DNA of 64,000 nucleotides from Chelatococcus sp. HY11 (GTDB lineage: Bacteria; Pseudomonadota; Alphaproteobacteria; Rhizobiales; Beijerinckiaceae): NCBI RefSeq assembly GCF_018398335.1, contig NZ_JAHBRX010000001.1, positions 1,674,001 to 1,738,000 of the forward strand, written 5' to 3'. The notes below the pieces were generated by a model. That model was given only the letters and a program-made list of their open reading frames with translations, was not told where the DNA came from and searched no databases. Numbering within the stretch: position 1 is the stretch's first letter; each line of letters starts with the position of its first letter. This document shows positions 8,446 through 17,350 of the stretch, piece after piece. Both the position numbers and the translations under genes were made by a program.

Positions 8446-8628
8446 ATGATGAGCTCGCACGAAACGTCTCCGCCAGTACCGCCCGCCTCCGCAAAACGTC
8501 CCGCGGATCAGCCGATCGTGAACGCCCAACAGCTCTTCGGCGACAAGCGCGAGCTGGTCATCGTGCATAATGGCGAGCGCTATCGCCTGCGCATCACCGC
8601 CAACGACAAACTGATCCTGACAAAATGA
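8446..8628 (+). CDS. hemP: Hemin uptake protein HemP
   Basis: 60-aa protein with the HemP core: QPIVNAQQLFGDKRELVI followed by YRLRITANDKLILTK at the C-terminus. HemP proteins accompany heme receptors and in some rhizobia and Burkholderia act as activators of receptor expression. The start is uncertain: ATG at 8446 or 8449, or a TTG at 8431, none with a strong ribosome site. The stop overlaps the hmuT start by four bases (ATGA), so the two are coupled. Confidence 0.9.
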   Translation: MMSSHETSPPVPPASAKRPADQPIVNAQQLFGDKRELVIVHNGERYRLRITANDKLILTK

Positions 8629-9569
8629 TCGATATCATCGCTCGGCCCCTATCCCGGCGCTCCCTGTTGCAGGTTGCCGGATTATCCGCGGCGATCATCG
8701 CCGTAGGATCGACGGGCGTCATCGCGCAGGACGCATCGCCAAAACGTATCGTCGCCGTTGGCGGCGCCGTGACGGAAATTCTCTACGCGCTCGGAGCCGC
8801 GGAGCGGATCGTGGGGATCGACACCACGAGCCTCTACCCTCCGTCCGCGCTGAAGGACAAGCCGAACGTCGGCTACATGCGCCAGTTGTCAGCGGAAGGC
8901 GTGTTGTCGTTGTCGCCGGATATCGTGCTCGTCTCGGCCGGCTCCGGGCCACCTCCGGCCCTCAAGCTGCTCGAAGAGGCCGGCGTTCGCCTGGTAACGA
9001 TCCCCGATACGCCGACCGCCGCCGGCGTCGTCGAGAAGATCCGCGCCATCGGCCGCGCGGTCGGCCTGGAGGACAAGGCGGCCGCTTTGGCGGCCGATGT
9101 CGAGAAGCGCTTCGCCGCCGTCGCCAAGGCAAGGGAAACGGTGTCCAAGCCCGTCAAGGTCCTCTTCGTCCTCGCCATGCAGAGCGGCCGGCCGCTCGTC
9201 GCGGGCACCGGCACGGCGGCCGACGGCATGATCGCCCTGGCCGGTGCGACGAATATCGGTGCGGGCTTCAGCGGCTACAAGGCGATGACCGACGAGGCCA
9301 TCATCACGGCCGCACCGGACATCGTCGTGATGATGGCACGCGAGGGCCTGCACGCCGATCCCGATACCGTGTTTGCCAACGCAGCGCTTTCCGCAACCCC
9401 CGCGGGTGCCGGGCGACGTCTCGTGACGGCCGACGGTCATTGGCTGCTCGGCTTCGGGCCCCGTTCGCCCGAGGCGGTCGCCTATCTGATGCAGGCCTTT
9501 TTTCCGGACCTGCCACAGGTTAGGGCGCTCTCAGCGAGCGAACATCTGCCTGCCGAGGCCGGGAAGTAG
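8625..9569 (+). CDS. hmuT: Heme ABC transporter substrate-binding protein
   Basis: Periplasmic heme carrier, 314 aa, class III (helical backbone) binding protein. N-terminus has RRSLLQVAGLSAA, a twin-arginine-like leader ending at about residue 34. The mature start RIVAVGGAVTEILYALG is the conserved first motif of heme/siderophore binding proteins, and IVGIDTTSLYPP contains the likely heme-ligating tyrosine region. Delivers heme to HmuUV. Coupled to hemP by a 4-bp overlap. Confidence 0.92.
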   Translation: MIDIIARPLSRRSLLQVAGLSAAIIAVGSTGVIAQDASPKRIVAVGGAVTEILYALGAAERIVGIDTTSLYPPSALKDKPNVGYMRQLSAEGVLSLSPDIVLVSAGSGPPPALKLLEEAGVRLVTIPDTPTAAGVVEKIRAIGRAVGLEDKAAALAADVEKRFAAVAKARETVSKPVKVLFVLAMQSGRPLVAGTGTAADGMIALAGATNIGAGFSGYKAMTDEAIITAAPDIVVMMAREGLHADPDTVFANAALSATPAGAGRRLVTADGHWLLGFGPRSPEAVAYLMQAFFPDLPQVRALSASEHLPAEAGK

Positions 9570-9832
9570 CCCCCCGGCGGTGAAGCCAGAGCGCCGCGGC
9601 CCAGGGGCGAGGCAGGCGGGGTCGCGAGGCCAGGGAACTTTCGAGCGGTGGCGGGGTCATGATTTCGAAATTCGCGAGGGTTTGATAGAGCCCTTGGGCG
9701 AACCTCGGAATCGAAAGCGCTTCCCAGAGACCGAGTTGTCCGTGTCCTTTTGCTTCTGAATATCGCTCCATCACTGATAGTGCGAAATCGCGAACTTCCG
9801 CAGCGGAAGGATGCTAGGCCAATGGCGAGACG
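9570..9832. other. Non-coding gap inside the heme operon with imperfect stem
   Basis: 263 bp between hmuT and hmuU with no supportable gene. It includes an imperfect inverted repeat: TTTCGA near 9662 can pair with TCGAAA near 9712, with GAGG/CCTC as an inner step. Such a structure could protect the hmuT message or set transporter stoichiometry; this is inference. No promoter stands out. Confidence 0.35.
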
Positions 9833-10963
9833 ATGGATTTTCGGCCGATGAGCACACCGCCCATGCGTGCTTTCGCCGACAATGGCGGCGGGACGCTCGT
9901 GGCCGCCCTTCAGCGGCGGCGCCAACGAACGGCTTTCGTCTTTGCCCTGCTCGTGCTGCTCGTCGCGGCAACCAGCATCGTGTCACTCGGCCTCGGCGCC
10001 GTCTCCATCCCGCCCAGCCGAACCTTCGCCGCGCTCTGGACCGGCCTGACCGGTTCACCCGCCGACGCGAACGCCGCGCGCGACAGCCTGGTTATCCTCA
10101 ACATTCGCCTTCCACGGACCTTGCTCGGCCTGATGGTCGGCGCCTCGCTCGCCGTATGCGGAGCGTTGATGCAGGGATTGTTCCGCAATCCGCTGGCCGA
10201 TCCCGGCCTCGTCGGGGTCTCGAGCGGCGCGGCGCTCGCCGCGGCCATCGTCATCGTTCTCGGCGAACGGTTCCTGCCCTATCTGCCCTTCGCGACATTG
10301 CCCTTCGTGGCGCTCCCGATCGCCGCCTTTCTTGGCGGCCTCCTGTTCACCTATGTGCTCTACGTCCTCTCCTCCGGCTCGGGTCGAACCTCCGTCGCCA
10401 CGCTGCTGCTCGCGGGCGTTGCCCTTGGCGCCATGGCCGGGGCGGTCACCGGGCTCCTGACCTTCCTGAGCAATGACCAGCAGCTGCGAGACCTGACCTT
10501 CTGGTCCCTCGGCAGCCTGGGTGGCGCGACATGGACGAAGGTTACGACGATCCTGCCCGCCTTCATCCCGCTGGCGATCGCGCTCCCGTTCCTCGGACGA
10601 AGCCTCAACGCGCTTTCGCTGGGCGAGGCTGAAGCCTTCCACCTGGGGCTGCCGGTGGAGCGCATCAAGCGCATCGTGATCGTCGTCGTGGCTCTGGCCG
10701 TCGGCGCGGCGGTCGCCTCGGCCGGGGTCATCGGCTTCGTCGGCATCGTGGTGCCACATTTGCTGCGGCTCGCGATCGGCGCCAACCACAAGGTGCTCCT
10801 GCCCGCAAGCGCGCTCCTGGGAGCCGCATTGCTACTCGCTTCGGACATTCTCGCGCGTCTTATCGTCTCCCCGGCCGAACTGCCCATCGGCATCCTGACC
10901 GCCGCGATCGGCGCGCCGTTCTTTCTGTGGCTGCTGCTCGCCCGCCGGAAAATGGTCACATGA
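9833..10963 (+). CDS. hmuU: Heme ABC transporter permease
   Basis: FecCD/BtuC-type inner-membrane permease, 376 aa, with about ten hydrophobic helices. Family landmarks are RLPRTLLGLMVGASLAVCGA (about 89-108), MQGLFRNPLADPGLVGVSSG (about 110-129) and the C-terminal GFVGIVVPHLLRLAIG (about 301-316) that contacts the ATPase. It would form a homodimeric channel taking heme from HmuT. Its stop overlaps the hmuV start (ATGA). Confidence 0.94.
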   Translation: MDFRPMSTPPMRAFADNGGGTLVAALQRRRQRTAFVFALLVLLVAATSIVSLGLGAVSIPPSRTFAALWTGLTGSPADANAARDSLVILNIRLPRTLLGLMVGASLAVCGALMQGLFRNPLADPGLVGVSSGAALAAAIVIVLGERFLPYLPFATLPFVALPIAAFLGGLLFTYVLYVLSSGSGRTSVATLLLAGVALGAMAGAVTGLLTFLSNDQQLRDLTFWSLGSLGGATWTKVTTILPAFIPLAIALPFLGRSLNALSLGEAEAFHLGLPVERIKRIVIVVVALAVGAAVASAGVIGFVGIVVPHLLRLAIGANHKVLLPASALLGAALLLASDILARLIVSPAELPIGILTAAIGAPFFLWLLLARRKMVT

Positions 10964-11772
10964 GCCCGCTCGTCGAAGCCAGGGGCGTCGGATTCACGAC
11001 GCGCCGCACCACGATCCTGCACGATGTCTCGCTCGCGCTGCAGCCCGGACGCATCACCGTCGTGCTCGGCCCGAACGGCGCTGGCAAGTCCACGCTTCTC
11101 CGTCTCCTCGTCGGAGAACTTCGGCCTTCCACCGGCATCATCACCTATGATGGCATCGCCATGGGCGATCTGCCGCACTGGAAGCTGGCCGCCAAGCGCG
11201 CCGTTCTGCCGCAATCGGGCAGCCTCGCCTTCCCCTTCACCGCATACGAGGTCGTCGCGCTTGGTCTCGACGGCGCCGGTCGCTCCATCACGGGCCGGGC
11301 CGCAGAGGCCAAGGTGGTTGCGGCGCTTCATCAGGCCGATGTGGCGCATCTGGCCGAACGGCAGTTTCCCACGCTGTCGGGGGGAGAACAGCAGCGTGTC
11401 CAGTTCGCGCGGGTATTATGCCAGCTGGAGGCTGGGCGAGCGCACGAGCCGCGCCAGATGCTGTTTCTTGACGAACCCGTCTCCAGCCTCGATCTCGAGC
11501 ATCAGATCGCCGTTCTGGACATCGCACGACACCTCGCCGCCGACGGGACCGGAGTCTTCGCGATCCTCCACGACCTCAATCTCGCCGCCGCCTATGCGGA
11601 TGAACTGATCGTGCTGCAATCCGGGCGCCAGGTGGCTCGCGGAACACCAGCCGATGTCCTTACGGATCGCCTGCTTGCCGAGACATTTGGGGTCAACCTC
11701 GCCATTCGCGCCGTCCCGGCCGCGCCGATGCCCTTCGTCCTTCCCCAGGCGCGCCATCACACCTCCGAATGA
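10960..11772 (+). CDS. hmuV: Heme ABC transporter ATP-binding protein
   Basis: 270-aa ABC ATPase powering HmuU. Walker A GPNGAGKST at residues 37-45, Q-loop near LPQSG, signature LSGGEQQRVQFARVL near 142-156, Walker B MLFLDEPVSSLD near 167-178 and the H-loop in ILHDLN. The ATG at 10960 overlapping the permease stop was preferred over an upstream in-frame GTG-type extension inside hmuU. Confidence 0.94.
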   Translation: MSPLVEARGVGFTTRRTTILHDVSLALQPGRITVVLGPNGAGKSTLLRLLVGELRPSTGIITYDGIAMGDLPHWKLAAKRAVLPQSGSLAFPFTAYEVVALGLDGAGRSITGRAAEAKVVAALHQADVAHLAERQFPTLSGGEQQRVQFARVLCQLEAGRAHEPRQMLFLDEPVSSLDLEHQIAVLDIARHLAADGTGVFAILHDLNLAAAYADELIVLQSGRQVARGTPADVLTDRLLAETFGVNLAIRAVPAAPMPFVLPQARHHTSE

Positions 11773-12454
11773 CATCGCGCGTCGACCAGTGGTTTCCTCG
11801 CGGCTCACCGAAAGAGGCTGTCGCCATTGCCTCATCCTCGTCGTATTCTGGGATCAGAGATCCCTTTCAGCTTTTTTATAATAGCTCCAGTGTATGGCAC
11901 CCGACTTTTCCCGAATGACGAATGGTAATTATATACCGTAATTTTTCCACAGGCGGGTGTTAAGAATGTTCCTCACAGGCAAATTGCGGGGAAACCGGAT
12001 ATTTTTTATCGCAACTGGCCAAAAAACTGCTATTTGCCAAGCATGTTGCGACAACGAGCTCTGTCGCCGCGTTTGCCCTCCGCTCCCCCGGCGGGCGACG
12101 GGCCGGAGTCGTAGGCTATGCCTACGAGGCGCCGGAAGCTCCCCCCTTCCGGCGCCAATCCTTTTTCAGGGCGGAAACTGAGCCGATCCGCCGTTTAAGT
12201 GTAGAAAAGCTACGCTCTCTTATCGGGTACACGCTCCTCGCGGGCGTGGGCCGTTAAGGCCGCTCCCATCCCGGGAGACCTTGGCACATTTAGACATGCG
12301 ACGGCTTTATGGCGCGCGGCCATTACCCACGAGCCGTCCAGCCTGCCATGGACATGCGGCACCCAGGCCCTTCCAAAGCTTACCGACCAGTGTAGGCAAG
12401 TTCGCGGGCGGACAAAGCCCCCATCCCTATCCCCAGGCGGCGGATTGGCTCGCC
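11773..12454. other. 682-bp gene-free region with several hairpins
   Basis: No protein-coding gene is supportable here. 11870-11990 is AT-rich compared with its surroundings. 12060-12170 packs three hairpins in a row, listed separately. 12180-12454 is GC-rich with small inverted repeats (for example around 12203-12213 and 12247-12262) but no recognised RNA family. It separates the end of the heme operon from a small opposite-strand gene. Confidence 0.5.
12109..12166 (+). ncRNA. Candidate structured RNA or terminator: two tandem perfect hairpins
   Basis: Hairpin A is TCGTAGGC-tat-GCCTACGA (12109-12127). It is followed immediately by hairpin B with an 11-bp perfect stem, GGCGCCGGAAG (12128-12138) and CTTCCGGCGCC (12146-12156), then AATCCTTTTT. 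A third, weaker stem (GTCGCC near 12063 with GGCGAC near 12094) precedes them. B plus the T-run could be a plus-strand terminator, but tandem stems also fit a small RNA. Which strand is transcribed is unknown. Confidence 0.4.
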
Positions 12455-12700
12455 CTAGTGGGGAGTATGGATCGGGTCGGCGACGGGCTCACCGCGCATC
12501 CTCTCATCACCGTTCCACCGGCGGATGAGCTCGTCCATGTCATCGGCGACGGTGAGAATATCAGGGGCGTGGATGCTGGCGCTGTCGAGATAGACGTTGC
12601 AGCCGCCATGGGATATCGGCCGAACCATGAGGATATGGTCCGCGTTGATCAGGACACGATGACCAGAGGCCTTTTCCGTGACGGAAATGATGGTTGCCAT
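12455..12700 (-). CDS. Small conserved-looking hypothetical protein
   Basis: 81 aa. The start at 12700 has a near-ideal GGAGGAG site 8 bp upstream, strong support for a real gene. The sequence reads TIISVTEKASGHRVLINADH then ILMVRPISHGGCNVYLDSA and a late VADDMDELIRRW. The pattern of strand, G-x-x-x-x-IN-DHI, strand and acidic helix resembles FlbD-like or phage-type small beta proteins, but similarity is too weak to name. It stands alone between gene-free stretches, on the minus strand, with no operon partner. Confidence 0.6.
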   Translation of the reverse strand: MATIISVTEKASGHRVLINADHILMVRPISHGGCNVYLDSASIHAPDILTVADDMDELIRRWNGDERMRGEPVADPIHTPH

Positions 12701-13139
12701 GCGCTCCTCCAAAAGTTTGTCGTTTCTATGCAATGCCTCATTTTACCACACTGTTCCCTGAAAAAGATAAGGAATCTCAATTACTGCGCGGATAGCGTGT
12801 ATCATGCACAGGATGCAAGGCTACGTCGGGCGGAGGAGGCCGAACGCTGGCTTGGCGGCTCGTAGATTGATTCATGTTTCGAGCCCATACCCTTGTAATA
12901 TAGAGAATTTTTCCGAAAAGGGCGGGCTGGCTGCGGCAACCCCTGCGCGAGATATTGGCGCGGAAACGCGGACTGCCATGTCGAAACGGGCCGTATGTGA
13001 CGCATGGGACGAGAACGATCCAGGTTGATCGTGTCGGCTACGGGAGCGCGTCGTATCGAGGGCCCCGGCGCGACCCCGGGTGCTTGCCCGATGCGCACAG
13101 ATCTCCCTCACCGATCGCGCCTTCATGAACCCGACCTAC
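12701..13139. other. Gene-free region, nothing recognised
   Basis: About 440 bp between the small hypothetical gene and the terminator of the amino-acid ABC operon. Short open frames exist on both strands but none has a ribosome site, conserved-looking composition or domain. No tRNA or repeat was seen. Confidence 0.5.
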
Positions 13140-13175
13140 AAAAAAGCCCACTGCGGGCAGACCTCGCAGCGGGCT
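13140..13175 (-). terminator. Rho-independent terminator of the amino-acid ABC operon
   Basis: Read on the minus strand, an 11-bp stem (13175-13165 with 13155-13145, one G-U pair) and a 9-nt loop are followed by a run of six T (complement of A at 13140-13145). It lies 36 bp past the stop of the ATPase gene, the last gene of the operon. Confidence 0.85.
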
Positions 13176-13210
13176 CTGTCGTGTGTCCCGGCTGGGGCGG
13201 GCGCTTCAAC

Positions 13211-13942
13211 TCACTTGAGACTGCTCTTGACGAAAGCAGCGAGTTCTGGGGTCTTGGGCGATGCGAACAACTCCTCCGAGGGGCCCATCTCCCAAACCTT
13301 GCCCTGGTGCATGAAGACGGTGATGTCGGCGACGCTCCGCGCGAAATTCATTTCATGCGTCACGAGCAGCATCGTCATGCCGCCGCGCGCCAGTTCCTCC
13401 ATGACGATCAGCACTTCGCCGGTGAGCTCGGGATCGAGCGCCGAAGTCACCTCGTCGAACAGCATGACCTTCGGCTGCATGGCGAGCGAACGGGCTATCG
13501 CGACGCGCTGCTGCTGGCCACCGGACAGATTGTCGGGATAAACGTCGAACTTCTCCGACAGACCGACCTGGGCCAGAACCTTTTCGGCCTGCGCCTTGGC
13601 CGCTTCCTTCGCCACGCCCTTCGTGATGCGCGGCGCCAGCATGATGTTCTGGCCCACCGTCAGATGAGGGAAGAGGTTGTAGCTCTGGAAGACGATACCG
13701 ACGTCCTTACGCAGTTCGCGCAGCTTCTCGTCGGTATAGGTCACCGTGTGGCCGACCACCTCGATGCGCCCGGACTGGATCGTCTCCAGCCCATTGATGC
13801 AACGCAGCAGCGTCGATTTGCCGGAACCGCTGCGGCCGATGATGGCGACAACCTGTCCAGCCTCGACCGCCAGCGAAACTCCCTTCAGGACCTCGAGTTT
13901 CCCGAAGCTCTTATGGACGTTTTCAATTTGTACGGCCGACAT
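13211..13942 (-). CDS. Amino-acid-type ABC transporter ATP-binding protein
   Basis: GlnQ/HisP-class ATPase, 243 aa. Walker A GRSGSGKSTLLRCINGLE near residues 34-51, Q-loop VFQSYNLFPHLT, signature [17 protein letters not shown], Walker B VMLFDEVTSALDPE and the switch histidine in LLVTHEMNFARSVAD. The start at 13942 gives the usual N-terminus (VQIENVHKSFGKLEVL). It overlaps the upstream permease gene by 20 bp, showing tight coupling. Last gene of a six-gene operon. Confidence 0.93.
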   Translation of the reverse strand: MSAVQIENVHKSFGKLEVLKGVSLAVEAGQVVAIIGRSGSGKSTLLRCINGLETIQSGRIEVVGHTVTYTDEKLRELRKDVGIVFQSYNLFPHLTVGQNIMLAPRITKGVAKEAAKAQAEKVLAQVGLSEKFDVYPDNLSGGQQQRVAIARSLAMQPKVMLFDEVTSALDPELTGEVLIVMEELARGGMTMLLVTHEMNFARSVADITVFMHQGKVWEMGPSEELFASPKTPELAAFVKSSLK

Positions 13943-14579
13943 GGAGCACCTTTTCAAGATGTTTGCTGAGACGCGACAGCGGGAAGCAGATCAGGAAGTA
14001 GATCACCGCCACCGAGCCAAAGACCTGAAACGGCTGGAACGTCGCGTTGTTGATGAGCTGGCCAGCGCGTGCCAGATCGACGAAGCCGACCACCGACACG
14101 ATGGACGTGTTCTTGACCAGCTGCACGAGAAACCCGACCGTCGGAGGCACCGAGATCCGAAGCGCCTGAGGCAGGATCACGTAGCGGTACTGCTGGCCCC
14201 GCGTCATGGCGAGCGACGAGGACGCTTCCCACTGCTGGAAAGGCACGGCCTCGATCGATCCGCGCCAGATCTCGGCGAGATAGGCGCTGACATAGATGCC
14301 GAGCGAGAGCGAGGCCGCAATCAGCGGTGGAATGTCGAAACCCGCCAGCGACAGCCCGTAGTAGGACAGGAACAGCACCATCAGCACGGGGACAGACTGG
14401 ATCACGAGGATATAGACCGCCGCGATCCGGCGCAGGAGACTGTTCTGCGCCAGGCGCATGATCGCGAATGCACCGCCGACGATGCTGCCGAAGAAGAACG
14501 CGATGACCGTGAGCACCAATGTCCAGCCGGTCGCCCGGACGAGGAACATGAATTCGGGCCAGCCAAAGGACTCGATCAT
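13923..14579 (-). CDS. Amino-acid-type ABC transporter permease
   Basis: 218-aa HisM/GlnP-family inner-membrane subunit, with about five helices and the ATPase-contact EAA loop WEASSSLAMTRGQQYRYVILPQA (broken here: starts WEASSSLAM, ends ILPQA). YVSAYLAEIWRGSIEAV is the expected preceding motif. Start ATG 14579 overlaps the previous permease stop by four bases. An open frame continues far upstream without conservation and was not used. Confidence 0.92.
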   Translation of the reverse strand: MIESFGWPEFMFLVRATGWTLVLTVIAFFFGSIVGGAFAIMRLAQNSLLRRIAAVYILVIQSVPVLMVLFLSYYGLSLAGFDIPPLIAASLSLGIYVSAYLAEIWRGSIEAVPFQQWEASSSLAMTRGQQYRYVILPQALRISVPPTVGFLVQLVKNTSIVSVVGFVDLARAGQLINNATFQPFQVFGSVAVIYFLICFPLSRLSKHLEKVLHVGRTN

Positions 14580-15277
14580 GCCGCTTCTCCCTTCACCTGC
14601 ACACGGGAGAGCCCGGACACGCGCGGGAAGATAAGCCGCCCGAGGCCGAGCAGGCCGACTTTCAGGGTCAGCGCGAGCACGAGATAAAGAAGCGTCGCGA
14701 CGATGTAGCTTTCGAAGCTGCGGAAGGTGCGCTGCTCGATGATGGCGGTCACGCCAGAGAGTTCCTGCACCGAGATGAAGGAGCAGATCGAGGAGGCGAG
14801 CAGCATCAGCACGAACTGGCTGGAAAGCGCCGGCCAGACCTTGGCGATCGCCGGCACGATGATGACGTGCTGGAAAATCTGGCGCTTGGTCATAGCAAGC
14901 GAAAGGCCCGCCTCGATCTGCGAGCGGTGAATCGAATCGACGCCGGCGCGGATGATCTCGGTGGAGTAGGCCGCGAGATTGAGCGTCATGGCGAGCAGCG
15001 CGGCCTGATCGGCCGTGAGGCGCAGGCCAATGGACGGCAGGCCGAAGAAAATGATGAAGAGCTGCACCAGGAAGGGGGTGTTGCGCAGCAGTTCGACATA
15101 GATGTCGACGAGGGTGCCGACCCAGCGAGGGCCATTGGCGCGCAGCGCCGAGAACAAGATCGCGAGGATCGACCCGAGAACTATTGCGCCGACTGACAAA
15201 TAGATCGTCAGCAGGATGCCCTGCATGATGAAGCCGGATTCGGCCAGAACGCTGTTGAATTGGAATTGATACTGCAT
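14576..15277 (-). CDS. Amino-acid-type ABC transporter permease
   Basis: 233-aa partner permease. LVDIYVELLRNTPFLVQLF and AAYSTEIIRAGVDSIHRSQ are the conserved N-terminal and pre-EAA motifs of polar-amino-acid permeases, and EAGLSLAMTKRQIFQHVIIV is the EAA loop. Heterodimer with the neighbouring permease is expected. It follows the solute-binding gene by about 135 bp, the longest gap in this operon. Confidence 0.92.
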   Translation of the reverse strand: MQYQFQFNSVLAESGFIMQGILLTIYLSVGAIVLGSILAILFSALRANGPRWVGTLVDIYVELLRNTPFLVQLFIIFFGLPSIGLRLTADQAALLAMTLNLAAYSTEIIRAGVDSIHRSQIEAGLSLAMTKRQIFQHVIIVPAIAKVWPALSSQFVLMLLASSICSFISVQELSGVTAIIEQRTFRSFESYIVATLLYLVLALTLKVGLLGLGRLIFPRVSGLSRVQVKGEAA

Positions 15278-15413
15278 CGTTTCGCCACTGGCCTCTCGTC
15301 ATCAACGCGCGCAGTGCGGGCGACAGGCGGCCATGTCGGACGGACGCCTGTCGGCTGGAGTGCCCCCTAGAACTGAAGCAGCTCCAGGGAAATCTTAGTC
15401 GATGGCAGTGGTG

Positions 15414-16220
15414 TTAGAACACCGGCAGCTCCGGCAGCGGCGTGCCGACCCACTTGCGGGAAACCGCGTCGAGCTCGCCGTTCAGCTTGATGTAATAGAT
15501 GACATTGTTGAGCCAGTCACGCAGGTCGGTCTGGTCCTTGCGCACGGTCATCGAGTTCGGCTGCCGGGCGAAGATGAACTTCTGCTCGTAGTCTGTGACA
15601 TTGCGCGCCTTCATGGCCGCATTGGCCTGGGCATCCGGGCCGGCGATGGCATCGACCTGGCCGGTGAACAGCGCCATCATGACGGTCGCGTCGTCCTCGA
15701 AGCGCATGATCTGGAGGTTCAGGTCCTTCTCACGGCTCGTCAGCTCATGCTCGACGCTCGAGCCGCGATTGACGCCGACCTTCTTGCCCTTCAGGTCTTC
15801 CCACTTGGTGATGTTGGCGTTCTTGTGCGCGTAGATGCCGGGCTGGAACATGCTGTAGGGGATCGTGAACAGCACCGAGCGGGCGCGTTCCGGCGTCGGG
15901 GCGAGCGTCGCGACGAGGAAGTCGACCTTGCCCGATTCAAGCGCCGGGATACGCGACGGCGGGGTGAGTTGCACGATCTCGACAGGCACGCCGAGATACT
16001 TGCCGATGAGCGCCGTGACGTCGGCATCGTAGCCGACCGCGTTGCCCTGGGCATCGACGGAGCCGTAGGGCGGAGCGCCGATGAGCACGCCGATGCGCGC
16101 CTTGCCGCGCTTCACGATGTCCTGAACGGTCTGCGCGGAGGCCTGGCTCGTCGCGCCAACCGCCGCGACACCGAGTGCGAGCGCTGCGATCGCATATTTG
16201 AAGGTCTTGAATGACAACAT
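15414..16220 (-). CDS. Family-3 (amino-acid-type) solute-binding protein
   Basis: 268-aa periplasmic receptor. Residues 1-29 are a Sec signal peptide ending ASA. The mature part begins QTVQDIVKRGKARIGVLIGA and has the SBP_bac_3 motifs VGYDADVTALIGKYLGVPVE and WEDLKGKKVGVNRGSS. The start at 16220 follows GGGAGAG; an in-frame upstream start at 16262 would disrupt the signal peptide. The ligand is likely an amino acid or small organic anion; the dehydrogenase next door points to a hydroxy- or keto-acid link. Confidence 0.92.
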   Translation of the reverse strand: MLSFKTFKYAIAALALGVAAVGATSQASAQTVQDIVKRGKARIGVLIGAPPYGSVDAQGNAVGYDADVTALIGKYLGVPVEIVQLTPPSRIPALESGKVDFLVATLAPTPERARSVLFTIPYSMFQPGIYAHKNANITKWEDLKGKKVGVNRGSSVEHELTSREKDLNLQIMRFEDDATVMMALFTGQVDAIAGPDAQANAAMKARNVTDYEQKFIFARQPNSMTVRKDQTDLRDWLNNVIYYIKLNGELDAVSRKWVGTPLPELPVF

Positions 16221-16309
16221 AAATTCTCTCCCTGTGCGCGGATGATCCGCGTCGTTCGTCAACCTGGGTTCTTCGTTGGATCCCGGGGGATGCGTCCCGA
16301 ACCTGTCGA

Positions 16310-17290
16310 TCAGCTTCCTCCCCCCTCACGCACGACATTTGTGCAGGGCCGCCCGGCTACGCGGCTCAGAACATTGTCGGCAATGGTCTTTTGTCTCCGG
16401 CGAATGGTCCCGCTTGTCCAGCCGGACATATGCGGGGTCATCACGACGTTCGGCAATTCATGAAAAGGTAGAATTGACGGCAGCACCGCGGGCTTATCCG
16501 ATGTGGGATAGACATACCACGTATCGATGACCGCGCCGGCGATCTTGTTGTCCCGCAAAGCCTCGTATAGCGCCTTCTCGTCGATCGTCGGGCCGCGTCC
16601 AACATTGAAGACGACAGCAGAAGAACGCATCGCATCGAAGGCATCCTTGCCGACAATTCCTGTGGTTTCGGCGGTCAGCGGTACCGACACCACGATGAAG
16701 TCGGCCGATCCCCAGAAATCGTCTAGCCGGTCGAGGGTGAAGGACCTGTCCACCGACGCCGAGGTCGGCACAGGCGAGCGATTGGCGACGTTGACCTTCA
16801 TTTCGAAGGCCTTCGCACGTGCGGCAATCGCCTTGCCGATATGACCAAAGCCGAGGAGGCCGATGGTCTTCTCCGCCAGTTCGTCATGAACGCGCTCCGG
16901 CGCGCCCGCCCAGTAGGACCAGTCCTTGTTGCGGAGCTTAGCATCGGCGTCAGCGAGCGGAACATGACGGGCGAGAATTCCCGCCATCACATATTCGGCA
17001 ATGGCTTGCTCATGGCCGAAACAGTTGCAGACAGTGGCCGAGGCCGGCAACAGCGCAAGATCGACCGCATCGTAACCCGCTCCGGGCACATGGAAGAGCC
17101 GCAAGCCTTCAGGGCGCGGCAGCGAACTGTTGTAACGCGTTCCCACCACGACCTCCGCGGCCGCATAAGCGGCGCGCTCGGCCTCGCTCGCGAGGACATC
17201 GGGAAGGACAGTGATGTCAGCCGTCCCGACGAGATCAGCGAAACCGTGGCTGAAGGATGCGGCGTTTTCACCATGAAAGACTATGCGCAT
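16310..17290 (-). CDS. D-isomer-specific 2-hydroxyacid dehydrogenase
   Basis: 326-aa NAD(P)-dependent enzyme interconverting 2-keto and D-2-hydroxy acids. Rossmann loop GLLGFGHIGKAIAARAKAF near residues 146-164. Catalytic triad positions are visible as R in VGRGPTIDE, the following E region, and H in MTPHMSGWTSG. It lies between the GntR regulator and the transporter genes on the same strand, so it probably acts on the transported compound or a derivative. Substrate unknown. Confidence 0.88.
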   Translation of the reverse strand: MRIVFHGENAASFSHGFADLVGTADITVLPDVLASEAERAAYAAAEVVVGTRYNSSLPRPEGLRLFHVPGAGYDAVDLALLPASATVCNCFGHEQAIAEYVMAGILARHVPLADADAKLRNKDWSYWAGAPERVHDELAEKTIGLLGFGHIGKAIAARAKAFEMKVNVANRSPVPTSASVDRSFTLDRLDDFWGSADFIVVSVPLTAETTGIVGKDAFDAMRSSAVVFNVGRGPTIDEKALYEALRDNKIAGAVIDTWYVYPTSDKPAVLPSILPFHELPNVVMTPHMSGWTSGTIRRRQKTIADNVLSRVAGRPCTNVVREGGGS

Positions 17291-17350
17291 GACCAGGATC
17301 CGAACTTGGGGCAGATGACGGGGACGCGCCCTGCTGCCCCTTTTGTGGGC

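Noticed and set aside
13923-15305. One long frame spanning two permease genes
   Set aside because: The upstream part is out of frame with the first permease and unconserved; the real second permease starts at 14579 with a 4-bp overlap.
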